The notes under the pieces: model-generated
The model's database searches: none
What the model was told of the DNA's origin: nothing
Seen by the model: only the letters and a program-made list of their open reading frames with translations
Assembly (NCBI RefSeq): GCF_030503675.1
Contig: NZ_CP129964.1
Location: 1,550,001 to 1,614,000 of the forward strand
Direction: 5' to 3'
DNA length: 64,000 bases
Source of the DNA: Lutimonas zeaxanthinifaciens
Lineage (GTDB): Bacteria > Bacteroidota > Bacteroidia > Flavobacteriales > Flavobacteriaceae
Position numbers and translations under genes: made by a program
Shown here: one piece after another, positions 27,567 through 35,671 of the stretch
Numbering within the stretch: the first letter of the stretch is position 1
Layout of the letters: each line of letters begins with the position of its first letter

Positions 27567-28832
27567 ATGAAAAATCAACTCTTGTTACTGGTGGCTCTTT
27601 TTATGTGTACGGTAACATTCGCTCAAAAGGATGAAATTAAGGCTGCTGAAAAAGCCATCAAAAAAGATGATTATGCCACAGCAAAAGCACAGGTTCAAAG
27701 TGCTGAGTCTTTGATTGCAAACGCTGATGACAAAACAAAAGCTAAGTTTTACTACCTTAAAGGAGAAACCTACGCAGGTTTGGCAAAAACTGACCCTTCT
27801 GCAGAGAACTATGATCAGGCGGCATCTGCTTTTAATGCCTTGTTTGATGTAGAGGAGAATTTAGGCTCAAATAAGTACACAACCCTGGCAGAACCTACAT
27901 TGAATACAATGATCTCTGAGGTTTCGGCAAAAGGAATCAAGTCTTACCAGGATAAAAACTACGAAGCTGCTAAAACTGAATTGCACCAGGTTTACAGCTT
28001 AAGCCCAAGGGATACGGTTTATTTGGAATACGCTGCGAATGCAGCATATATGGCAAAAGACTTTGATCTTGCATTGGAATACTTTACCAGTTTGAAAGAT
28101 TTGGGATATACCGGAATTGCCACAGAATATACGGCTGTAAATGTGGAAACAGGTGAAAGAGAAAATATGGGTACCAAAGCTCAAATGGATCTTATGGTTA
28201 AAGCGGGTTCTTACTCGGATCCAAAAGAGGAAACATCAGAATCCAAGCAACCAACGATCATCAAGAACATTGCTTTTGTTCATGTTGAAAAAGGTGATAC
28301 AGAAAAAGCAATTGCTGCGGTAAAAGACGCCAGAGAAGTTGCACCGGAAGATGTTGCTCTTATTCTAACAGAGGCAAACCTTCAGATCAAACTGGGTAAC
28401 AAAGATGAGTTTGCAAACCTTATGAGCCAGGCCATTGAATTGGATCCTACGAACCCAACTTTGTACTTCAACCTTGGTGTTATCGCCGGAGAGCAGGGAG
28501 AGAGTGAAAAATCGAAAGAGTACTACAATAAGGCCATTGAATTGGATCCTGAATATGTTGATGCTTACATTAACCTTGGTTCTGCAATGTTAGAGGATGA
28601 CAAGGTGTTGGTTGAAGAAATGAATAAAAGCCTGAATGATTTTGACAAATATGATGAGATCAAGGCAAAACAGGTGGCATTGTATAAAGAAGTTATTCCT
28701 GTTTATGAGAAAGCATACAGCTTAAGGCCAAACGATTTGGATACGATCAGAACTTTGATGAGCTTGTATGAAAATACAGAAATGGACGATAAGTTCCAGA
28801 CTATGAAAGAGAAATATGATTCAATGAAATAA
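27567..28832 (+). CDS. Exported tetratricopeptide-repeat protein
   Basis: 421 residues with a signal peptide ending near TFAQ (about 19). Helical TPR units cover most of the mature protein; the clearest are IIKNIAFVHVEKGDTEKAIAAV, then PTLYFNLGVIAGEQGESEKSK and EYVDAYINLGSAML, with the linker AIELDP occurring twice. TPRs mediate protein-protein contact, here probably in the periplasm; no enzymatic motif is present. It lies 45 bases after gyrA and ends at a perfect palindromic terminator. Specific role unknown. Confidence 0.85.
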   Translation: MKNQLLLLVALFMCTVTFAQKDEIKAAEKAIKKDDYATAKAQVQSAESLIANADDKTKAKFYYLKGETYAGLAKTDPSAENYDQAASAFNALFDVEENLGSNKYTTLAEPTLNTMISEVSAKGIKSYQDKNYEAAKTELHQVYSLSPRDTVYLEYAANAAYMAKDFDLALEYFTSLKDLGYTGIATEYTAVNVETGERENMGTKAQMDLMVKAGSYSDPKEETSESKQPTIIKNIAFVHVEKGDTEKAIAAVKDAREVAPEDVALILTEANLQIKLGNKDEFANLMSQAIELDPTNPTLYFNLGVIAGEQGESEKSKEYYNKAIELDPEYVDAYINLGSAMLEDDKVLVEEMNKSLNDFDKYDEIKAKQVALYKEVIPVYEKAYSLRPNDLDTIRTLMSLYENTEMDDKFQTMKEKYDSMK

Positions 28833-28848
28833 GAATTAAAGTCCTTTG

Positions 28849-28886
28849 AAAAAAAGCTATTGCAGATCTGCAATAGCTTTTTTTTT
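28849..28886. terminator. Bidirectional terminator, near-perfect palindrome
   Basis: AGCTATTGCAGA and TCTGCAATAGCT (28855-28878) abut as a perfect palindrome, with an A-run before and eight or more T residues after. It stops both the rightward TPR gene and the leftward beta-propeller gene that ends at 28892. Confidence 0.9.
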
Positions 28887-28891
28887 AACTC

Positions 28892-29773
28892 TTAGTCACT
28901 GAGACTATAGGTGTAGATGTTTCCACCAAAAAGGCCTTTAAAATTTTCATCTGCTATGACAAGAGTAGAATCATTATAAAATGTAATAGCTTCTTTTTGA
29001 GTGATCAATCCCAGGTCTATTTCTTTTAATTCACCTGAGAAAAAATCATCATTCCTCCAATTTTTGAAAAGCCATATCTTATTTGAGCCCAACAGGGCAA
29101 GTTTCTTACGATTCGGGCTTAATGCCGCTCCGGTAATCCAACACTGGTACTTTCCTGCCTGACAGGTTTTAAAACTACTTACTTTTTGTGCTTTCTGATT
29201 TGAAGCATAATCTTCCATCCTGTAGAGATTTGTCAATCCATCAAAGGGTTTTGTACGGTTCTTGGTGAATAAATATAACCGTCCCTTATAAAAGACAAAG
29301 GCTTCCAGATCAAAATTCATTAAACTGTCTTTTTGATTACCCAAATTCTGGTCTCTGAATTTAAACCGGATAATTTCTGCTTCGGTTTGTGCTGTTTTAA
29401 GATCAATAGGGTTCTCTATCTTGTAAATGGTCAGATCCCTTCGATCGTTTTTGTTATTTCCGAAATCGCCTATAAAGAAATGCCCGAAGTCATCTTGGGT
29501 AAGATCTTCCCAGTCAATGTTTTTTGCGTTGATAATGTCCACGGACCTTACGAGTTTGCCCAAAGAATCTATTTGATGTATTTCCGTGCTGTTTCCGCTG
29601 TCGTTGATGGCCCATAAGTTCCCGTGTTTGTCGAATTCAATTCCTGAAATTTCTCCCAGTTTTTCATCCACAGATAAAAGCTTGTTACTGTAGTTCAGGT
29701 ATACTTTCCAAATAATGATGCTGAGAACTATAAGAGATGCAATTAAAAATCGATGTCGTTTTTTTATTTTCAT
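28892..29773 (-). CDS. Predicted membrane-anchored beta-propeller protein
   Basis: 293 residues. One N-terminal hydrophobic helix (about 8-26) acts as anchor or uncleaved signal. The rest is beta-rich with propeller-like strands: LGEISGIEFDKHGNLWAIND, NIDWEDLTQDDFGHFFIGDF, NFDLEAFVFYKGRLYLFTK and AITFYNDSTLVIADE. The pattern resembles SdiA-regulated/phytase-like six-bladed propellers of Bacteroidota. No catalytic motif can be named, and the function is unknown. It is followed by the shared terminator at 28849-28886 and preceded by the NlpC/P60 gene 43 bases away on the same strand. Confidence 0.7.
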   Translation of the reverse strand: MKIKKRHRFLIASLIVLSIIIWKVYLNYSNKLLSVDEKLGEISGIEFDKHGNLWAINDSGNSTEIHQIDSLGKLVRSVDIINAKNIDWEDLTQDDFGHFFIGDFGNNKNDRRDLTIYKIENPIDLKTAQTEAEIIRFKFRDQNLGNQKDSLMNFDLEAFVFYKGRLYLFTKNRTKPFDGLTNLYRMEDYASNQKAQKVSSFKTCQAGKYQCWITGAALSPNRKKLALLGSNKIWLFKNWRNDDFFSGELKEIDLGLITQKEAITFYNDSTLVIADENFKGLFGGNIYTYSLSD

Positions 29774-29816
29774 AATTGTAGCGGCGGGTTGCTAAATTTA
29801 CCAAAATAAAATTTAG

Positions 29817-30587
29817 TCAAAAAAGTTGTTTCATTACCCTAAGTTTATGGGTATGCCTGTTTGTATCGACGTTATATATACCACTGGAATCGATTCTGTC
29901 GATTCTCACTTTACCATGGCAATGGATGATGTGATTATTGGCCAGCAGAATTCCACAATGTATGATCTCACCTTCTTCATTGTCAAAAAATGCAAGGTCT
30001 CCAGGTTCGCATTCTTCAATAAAACTAAGAACTTCTCCCTGGCTTGCCTGTTGATGTGCATCCCTAAAAAGCTGGTATCCGTTAATTCTATAAACCATTT
30101 GTGTAAACCCGGAACAATCTAAACCAAAAGGAGTTCTTCCACCCCATAAATAGGGTGAATTAAGAAATTTGTACGCCGTGTGAACCAAATTTGATTTTGA
30201 TTTACTTCCATGAATTACTTCACCATCAAACTCCAGTTTTTCCTCGTTCATGATAAACTGTCCCGAATCATATTGCGGAAGTACCGCACCAAGGGTTAGA
30301 ATCTGAAGCTGGTTTTTATGATCATTAAAATAAGTGACCATTTCATTTGAAAAATATTTTTTGCTTTCAGAGATATTTTTGAACCGATCGTGTTCAAGCG
30401 AGCTAACCTGATCTTTTGGCACCCAGCCCTCATAAAAATCGTAATCCATATGTATTTTCACCCAATCCGAATCCTCAATAATGACCTGAAAAACTTCACC
30501 GAATAACATCTGTGAAACCATTTCACTTTGATGTGAAGGTTCCTTTCTGATCGCTATACAATTGAGATGACAAATTCCGAATTCCAT
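29817..30587 (-). CDS. C40-family NlpC/P60 peptidoglycan endopeptidase with SH3 domains
   Basis: 256 residues. Two bacterial SH3-like regions (about 1-65 and 80-125, with DWVKIHM and GWVPKDQVSSL) precede an NlpC/P60 domain. Catalytic residues are Cys-158 in LDCSGF, His-210 in IIHCGIL and His-222; YLWGGRTPFGLDCSG and EPGDLAFF are family hallmarks. This layout is that of gamma-D-glutamyl-L-diamino acid endopeptidases (dipeptidyl-peptidase VI, YkfC-like), which trim muropeptides. No signal peptide is evident, favouring a cytoplasmic recycling role. It lies between thiolase (33 bases) and the propeller gene, all leftward. Confidence 0.88.
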   Translation of the reverse strand: MEFGICHLNCIAIRKEPSHQSEMVSQMLFGEVFQVIIEDSDWVKIHMDYDFYEGWVPKDQVSSLEHDRFKNISESKKYFSNEMVTYFNDHKNQLQILTLGAVLPQYDSGQFIMNEEKLEFDGEVIHGSKSKSNLVHTAYKFLNSPYLWGGRTPFGLDCSGFTQMVYRINGYQLFRDAHQQASQGEVLSFIEECEPGDLAFFDNEEGEIIHCGILLANNHIIHCHGKVRIDRIDSSGIYNVDTNRHTHKLRVMKQLF

Positions 30588-30620
30588 GCAGGCACTTTAA
30601 ATAAAACTTTGCTCTACAGA

Positions 30621-31796
30621 TTAGGCTAAACTGATCACCATGGCACTGGCACCACCACCACCGTTACAAATTCCGGCAGCACCGTTTTTACCGTTATTCT
30701 GTCTTAAGACATGGATGAGGGTGACGATGATCCTTGCGCCCGAACATCCAAGGGGATGGCCTAAAGAAACCGCTCCACCATGAACATTAACTTTCGAGGG
30801 ATCGAGATTAAGAAGTTTAATATTAGCCAGTCCCACAACTGAGAAGGCTTCGTTCAATTCATAAAAATCAACCTGATCCTGGCTTATTCCTGCTTTATCC
30901 AACGCTTTGGGTAAAGCTTTGGCAGGTGCCGTTGTGAACCACTCCGGTTCCTGAGAAGCATCTGCATATCCGTTAATGACCGCCATAGGTTTCAATCCGA
31001 GTTCATCCGCTTTCTGTCTGCTCATGATCACCAAAGCTGCCGCCCCGTCATTTAATGTGGAAGCATTCGCCGCAGTAACTGTTCCTTCCTTGCTAAATGC
31101 AGGCCTGAGATTAGGAACTTTTTCCATTTTAATGTTCTTAAATTCTTCATCTTCAGACAGAATAACTGGTTCTCCTCTTCGCTGTGGTATTTCAACCGGG
31201 ATCACTTCTTCTTTAAACTTACCCGAACTCCAGGCATCAGCAGATCGTTTATAGGATTCTATGGCGAAGTTATCCTGATCCTCACGGCTGAATTCATATT
31301 TTTCCGCACATGCATCTCCGCATGTCCCCATGTGTTTTCCATCATATACATTGACAAGCCCATCTTTTAAAAGCCCGTCTTCTATTTGAATATTTCCAAA
31401 TTTCTGACCTTTTCTTCCATTCATATAATGCGGAATACTGCTCATATTTTCCATTCCACCGGCAACTACTATTTCAGCGTCACCGCATTTTACAGCCTGA
31501 GCGGCAAAGGCAATCGACTTCATTCCTGAGGCACAGACCTTATTGACCGTGGTACATGGAACGGTGTCAGGAATCCCGGCATATAAAGCTGCTTGTTTTG
31601 CAGGTGCCTGGCCCAATCCGGCCTGGACAACATTGCCCATGAACACTTCATCGATCATTTTAGGATCAAGATTGATCTTATTGAGGGCCCCTTTAATGGC
31701 GGCGGCTCCAAGTCGAGTTGCTGAAACTTCGGAAAGACTACCTAAAAAACTTCCGATTGGGGTACGTACAGCTGATACAATGACAACTTCTTTCAT
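30621..31796 (-). CDS. Acetyl-CoA C-acyltransferase (thiolase)
   Basis: 391 residues, standard thiolase length. The active-site residues are all present: Cys-88 in NKVCASGMKS, His-347 in GHPLGCSG and Cys-377 in CNGGGGAS. It either cleaves 3-ketoacyl-CoA or condenses two acetyl-CoA; the sequence is closest in feel to acetyl-CoA acetyltransferase, but the degradative form cannot be excluded, so no symbol is given. No other beta-oxidation gene is adjacent. It is divergent from the pgpH-like gene. Confidence 0.93.
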   Translation of the reverse strand: MKEVVIVSAVRTPIGSFLGSLSEVSATRLGAAAIKGALNKINLDPKMIDEVFMGNVVQAGLGQAPAKQAALYAGIPDTVPCTTVNKVCASGMKSIAFAAQAVKCGDAEIVVAGGMENMSSIPHYMNGRKGQKFGNIQIEDGLLKDGLVNVYDGKHMGTCGDACAEKYEFSREDQDNFAIESYKRSADAWSSGKFKEEVIPVEIPQRRGEPVILSEDEEFKNIKMEKVPNLRPAFSKEGTVTAANASTLNDGAAALVIMSRQKADELGLKPMAVINGYADASQEPEWFTTAPAKALPKALDKAGISQDQVDFYELNEAFSVVGLANIKLLNLDPSKVNVHGGAVSLGHPLGCSGARIIVTLIHVLRQNNGKNGAAGICNGGGGASAMVISLA

Positions 31797-31975
31797 TTTT
31801 TTAAAGACTTTTTTTATATGCTTAATAGTGAATTACCCTGGGGTATCGTGTATATGCGAAAGTAAATAATTTTAATGAGATTATTCGATATTACCTAAAA
31901 TATAAGCTGTTGCCAAAAAGACCTTTTATTAAGTTATAAGTTACTTAAATAATGCAGTTTTGAAGTATTATTTTT

Positions 31976-31983
31976 TACATTTG
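31976..31983 (+). promoter_or_regulatory. -7 promoter box of the pgpH-like gene, sets its start
   Basis: TACATTTG matches TAnnTTTG and lies 18 bases before the ATG at 32002. A TTTTG occurs 13 bases upstream, closer than usual. Since the box lies downstream of the alternative TTG start at 31960, the longer reading of the gene is unlikely. Confidence 0.55.
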
Positions 31984-32001
31984 GGTACGAAATCGATTTG
32001 T

Positions 32002-34059
32002 ATGAAAGATGTTTTAAATAAATATTATCAAAATCACTCGTTGGTATATAAAATTATACTGTTTATCGTAATGACTGTTACGATTGTTTACCTGTTCCCA
32101 AAAGGAGGACAATTTCCATACGATATTCAAAAGGGAAAACCCTGGCAATATAAAAATTTATATGCTCCATTTGACTTTGCTATTCTTAAGACGGATGAAG
32201 ATGTTGGGAAGGAAATAGAAGAAATTGAAGCGAATAAAAAATTGTTCTTTACCATAAGAGAAGGAATCTATGAAAAAGTTGAAGAACAATATCTATCTAA
32301 AATCCTATTGATTCAGGAAGACTCTGCTGCAGCCGGATTAGGAAAAAACAGAATCAGAAATTTTGGCCTTGGATTTTTAAAGAAAGTATACAAGACAGGA
32401 TTTCTGAATAAATCGGATAATGAAAAGGTCATTAAGAATACGATCATAACCCTTCGGAAAGGAAATGAAGCGGAGGATATTCTCTCTGACAAATTGTTCA
32501 CTACTGAAATGCTGGTTCCGGAGCTTCAGAAGTATTTTGATAAAACACGTTATCAGAAGTTGGAACAAAACTTCACCACCTTATTTTTTGATATTCTCGA
32601 ACCTAATATCTTTTACGATGAAGAATTTACGCAAAAAGTAATTGATGAAGAGGTGCGTGGAATCACGATCAATAAGGGCCTTGTAACTGATGGAGAAAGG
32701 ATTATCGCCAAAGGAGATGTGGTTGAAGGTGAAAAATATGAAATACTTATTTCTTTGAAGAGTGAATATGATTCACAACTTTGGAGCAAGTCAAATTACA
32801 ACTGGATCGTGTTTGGGTATACAGTGCTCGTTGCTTTGGTGCTATTAATGCTCATGTTATTTCTTCAGCGCTACCGAAAAAACATCTGGGAGAACAATAC
32901 CAAGCTGACCTTTATCTTTTTTAACGTGATTCTTATAGTCTTCCTGGTTACGATTGTTCAGAAGTACTGGGTGGATTATATTTATGTTGTTCCGGTTATT
33001 ATTCTGCCAATTATTTTTAAGGCTTTCTTTGATGCCAGGCTCGGCCTTTTCGCACATGTCATCACAGTATTGATTCTTGGGTTCATCGTACCCAATAGTT
33101 TTGAGTTTATTTTTCTTCAGATCATTGCCGGTATTGTAACTATTTTAACAGTTTCCGAACTACACAGGAGAGCGAATTTGTTTTTTTCGATCATTAAGAT
33201 CACAGGTGTTTATATTTTAGCTTACCTCGCATTTTCGATCATACAGGAAGGGAATGCAGAGCAGTTAAAGCTTTCTTATTTTGTGATGTTTGCGCTGAAC
33301 GGTGTGCTGTCGTTTCTTTCTTTATTCCTGATTTTGATCTATGAAAAGACTTTTAATTTAGTTTCGGATGTATCCTTGCTGGAATTGTCCAACACCAATT
33401 CAAAACTGCTTAGAGAACTCAATGAAAAAGCGCCGGGAACATTTCAACATTCTATGCAGGTAGCAAATCTGGCAGAGGCCTCCGCCAATGAAATTGGAGC
33501 TAATGCGATGTTGGTCCGAACAGGGGCCTTGTATCATGATATAGGGAAAATGGTAAACCCTATGTACTTTATAGAAAACCAAAGCACCAATGTGAACCCA
33601 CACAATGAACTGCCTCCCTATGATTCAGCGGATATCATTATTGGACATGTCTTAAAGGGCATTGAAATTGCCAAAAAGAACAGGCTGCCGGATCGTATCA
33701 TTGATTTTATACGCACCCATCACGGTACGACTATGGTCTATTACTTTTACAGGAAACAAAATGATATTACTCCTGATCAGGTTGATGAAAAAGATTTTAC
33801 TTATCCAGGGCCCATTCCTTTTTCTAAAGAGACCGCCATCCTTATGATGTGTGATGCCTGTGAGGCGGCTTCCAAAAGTATCAAGGAACCAACGGCTATA
33901 TTGATCGATGAACTTGTTGAGAAGGTGATCAATGGCCAGATGAGCCAGGGGCAGTATATGAATTCAGATATTACCTTCAAGGAAATTCAGACCATAAAAA
34001 AAGTAATCAAAAAGAAACTTCATAATATCTATCATCTCAGGATAGAATACCCTGAATAA
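32002..34059 (+). CDS. 7TM-HD (PgpH/YqfF-family) phosphohydrolase, likely c-di-AMP phosphodiesterase
   Basis: 685 residues. An N-terminal helix (about 15-33) is followed by a large extracytoplasmic 7TM-HD extracellular domain (about 40-260), about seven membrane helices (about 265-470) and a cytoplasmic HD domain. The HD motif is complete: His-483 in FQHSMQVANL and His-512/Asp-513 in LYHDIGKM, followed by HHGTT. Family members such as Listeria PgpH hydrolyse c-di-AMP. The start at 32002 is preferred over TTG at 31960 because the latter would lie upstream of the promoter. The stop lies in a 14-base tandem duplication. Single-gene function by family. Confidence 0.87.
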   Translation: MKDVLNKYYQNHSLVYKIILFIVMTVTIVYLFPKGGQFPYDIQKGKPWQYKNLYAPFDFAILKTDEDVGKEIEEIEANKKLFFTIREGIYEKVEEQYLSKILLIQEDSAAAGLGKNRIRNFGLGFLKKVYKTGFLNKSDNEKVIKNTIITLRKGNEAEDILSDKLFTTEMLVPELQKYFDKTRYQKLEQNFTTLFFDILEPNIFYDEEFTQKVIDEEVRGITINKGLVTDGERIIAKGDVVEGEKYEILISLKSEYDSQLWSKSNYNWIVFGYTVLVALVLLMLMLFLQRYRKNIWENNTKLTFIFFNVILIVFLVTIVQKYWVDYIYVVPVIILPIIFKAFFDARLGLFAHVITVLILGFIVPNSFEFIFLQIIAGIVTILTVSELHRRANLFFSIIKITGVYILAYLAFSIIQEGNAEQLKLSYFVMFALNGVLSFLSLFLILIYEKTFNLVSDVSLLELSNTNSKLLRELNEKAPGTFQHSMQVANLAEASANEIGANAMLVRTGALYHDIGKMVNPMYFIENQSTNVNPHNELPPYDSADIIIGHVLKGIEIAKKNRLPDRIIDFIRTHHGTTMVYYFYRKQNDITPDQVDEKDFTYPGPIPFSKETAILMMCDACEAASKSIKEPTAILIDELVEKVINGQMSQGQYMNSDITFKEIQTIKKVIKKKLHNIYHLRIEYPE

Positions 34060-34081
34060 TCATCAAAGAATAATCATCAAA
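34054..34081 (+). repeat. Two perfect tandem copies of a 14-base unit
   Basis: GAATAATCATCAAA occurs at 34054-34067 and again at 34068-34081. The first copy includes the stop codon of the pgpH-like gene (TAA 34057-34059), so a second in-line unit with the same TAA follows directly. It looks like a slippage duplication. Confidence 0.85.
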
Positions 34082-34095
34082 TAAATTGTCTTTTT

Positions 34096-35586
34096 ATGAA
34101 ATGTAAAGGATCGATCTTAATATTCCTTTTGGGAACAATTTCTCTGTGGAGCCAGGAGCTCATGATTCCAAAAGACACAGTAATTAAGACCAAACATAGC
34201 ACCACGATCAGAGGTCAGAAAATAAACTACACCGCTCAGACAGGAATGCAGCCTGTCTGGGATGAACAAGGAAAGGCAATCGCCACTTTGCATTATACCT
34301 ATTACAAAAGAGATTCAGAGGGGAAGCCTGCTAACAGGCCATTGCTGATTTCTTTTAACGGGGGGCCAGGGTCTGCTTCCTTATGGATGCATATGGCCTA
34401 CACTGGCCCTAAACTTTTGCGTCTGGATGATGAGGGTTACCCGGTTCAACCTTATGGAATTGAGGATAATGAACATTCTGTTTTGGATATTGCTGATATT
34501 GTTTACGTGAATCCTGTCAATACCGGATATTCAAGAACAATTCCGCTAAAAGGTGAGGAAGTAAAGCGAGATAAATTTTTTGGTGTCAACGCAGATATAA
34601 AATATCTGGCGGGATGGTTAACCACCTTCGTAAACAGAAATAATCGCTGGTTGTCTCCAAAGTTCCTGATCGGGGAAAGTTATGGGGGTACTCGTGTTTC
34701 TGGACTGGCGCATGAGCTGCAGCAGAGCCAATGGATGTATCTGAATGGAGTGATTTTGGTTTCTCCGGCGGATTACAAATTCTTTAATTCAGACCCTGCC
34801 ATTTCATCAGCCTTGAATTTACCTTATTTTACCGCGTCTTCATGGTTTCATAAAATTTTACCTCCATCTTTACAAGAGAAAGATCTTTTAGAAATTCTAC
34901 CTGAATCAGAGCAGTTTGCACTGAATCAATTAATGCCAGCGATGGCAAAAGGAGGGAGCCTGTCTTTCGAGGAGAAAACTGAAATCGCAAAGGAAATATC
35001 AAAGTATTCGGGACTGGAAATGAAGACCATACTGGATCATAATTTAAATGTTCCAAAAGACTTTTACTGGAAAGAATTATTGAGAGACAGAGAGGGGTAT
35101 ACCATTGGTAGGCTGGATTCCAGATACAAAGGAATCGATAAAATGCTGGCAGGAAGCAAACCTGATTATAATGCTGCCATAGTTTCATGGAATCACGCAT
35201 TTACACCTGCGATCAACCATTACATGAGGAATTATTTAAAGTTTGAAACAGATATCAAATACAATGTTTTTGGACCTGTTCATCCCTGGGACAGACGCGA
35301 CAACAACACAAGGGAAAATTTACGTAAAGCCATGGCGAACAATCCTTATTTGAACCTTCTTTTTCAATCCGGATATTATGATGGGGCCACAACCTATTTC
35401 AGTGCCAAATATACGATGTGGCAGTTGGACCGTGCGGGCAAATTACAGGATCGTATGGATTTTAAAGGGTACAGGAGCGGGCATATGATGTATTTAAGAA
35501 ACGAGGATCTTAAAACTGCCAATGAAGATCTGAGAGCGTTTATCAAGAAATCCACGGAAGAGAATAAACCAGCAAAATACGATTAG
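34096..35586 (+). CDS. Exported S10-family serine carboxypeptidase-like protein
   Basis: 496 residues with a signal peptide (cleavage near LWSQ, about 20). Alpha/beta-hydrolase core: NGGPGSASLW (oxyanion region), nucleophile Ser-195 in GESYGGTR, acidic residue in QSGYYDGATTY and His in YRSGHMMY. These match the S10 peptidase family, which removes C-terminal residues from peptides. It follows the pgpH-like gene by 36 bases, possibly by read-through. The role is likely peptide scavenging in the periplasm. Confidence 0.88.
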   Translation: MKCKGSILIFLLGTISLWSQELMIPKDTVIKTKHSTTIRGQKINYTAQTGMQPVWDEQGKAIATLHYTYYKRDSEGKPANRPLLISFNGGPGSASLWMHMAYTGPKLLRLDDEGYPVQPYGIEDNEHSVLDIADIVYVNPVNTGYSRTIPLKGEEVKRDKFFGVNADIKYLAGWLTTFVNRNNRWLSPKFLIGESYGGTRVSGLAHELQQSQWMYLNGVILVSPADYKFFNSDPAISSALNLPYFTASSWFHKILPPSLQEKDLLEILPESEQFALNQLMPAMAKGGSLSFEEKTEIAKEISKYSGLEMKTILDHNLNVPKDFYWKELLRDREGYTIGRLDSRYKGIDKMLAGSKPDYNAAIVSWNHAFTPAINHYMRNYLKFETDIKYNVFGPVHPWDRRDNNTRENLRKAMANNPYLNLLFQSGYYDGATTYFSAKYTMWQLDRAGKLQDRMDFKGYRSGHMMYLRNEDLKTANEDLRAFIKKSTEENKPAKYD

Positions 35587-35602
35587 AATAGTACAGGTCT
35601 GG

Positions 35603-35624
35603 ATCAGAATCAGAATCAGAATCA
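35603..35624 (+). repeat. Short tandem repeat, ATCAGA x 3.7
   Basis: Three full copies of ATCAGA plus ATCA sit in the 85-base gap between the S10 and DUF885 genes. Too short for a known element; perhaps a slippage site. Confidence 0.7.
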
Positions 35625-35671
35625 ATTTATGGTCTCTTTTTTTTATATTTAGGCTTCCTAATAAATTATTC

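Noticed and set aside
28849-28886. Perfect palindrome considered as recombination or attachment site
   Set aside because: The flanking A- and T-runs and its place between two convergent genes make it a two-way terminator.
31960-32001. TTG start for the pgpH-like gene
   Set aside because: The -7 box at 31976-31983 lies inside this stretch, so the start at 32002 is more likely.
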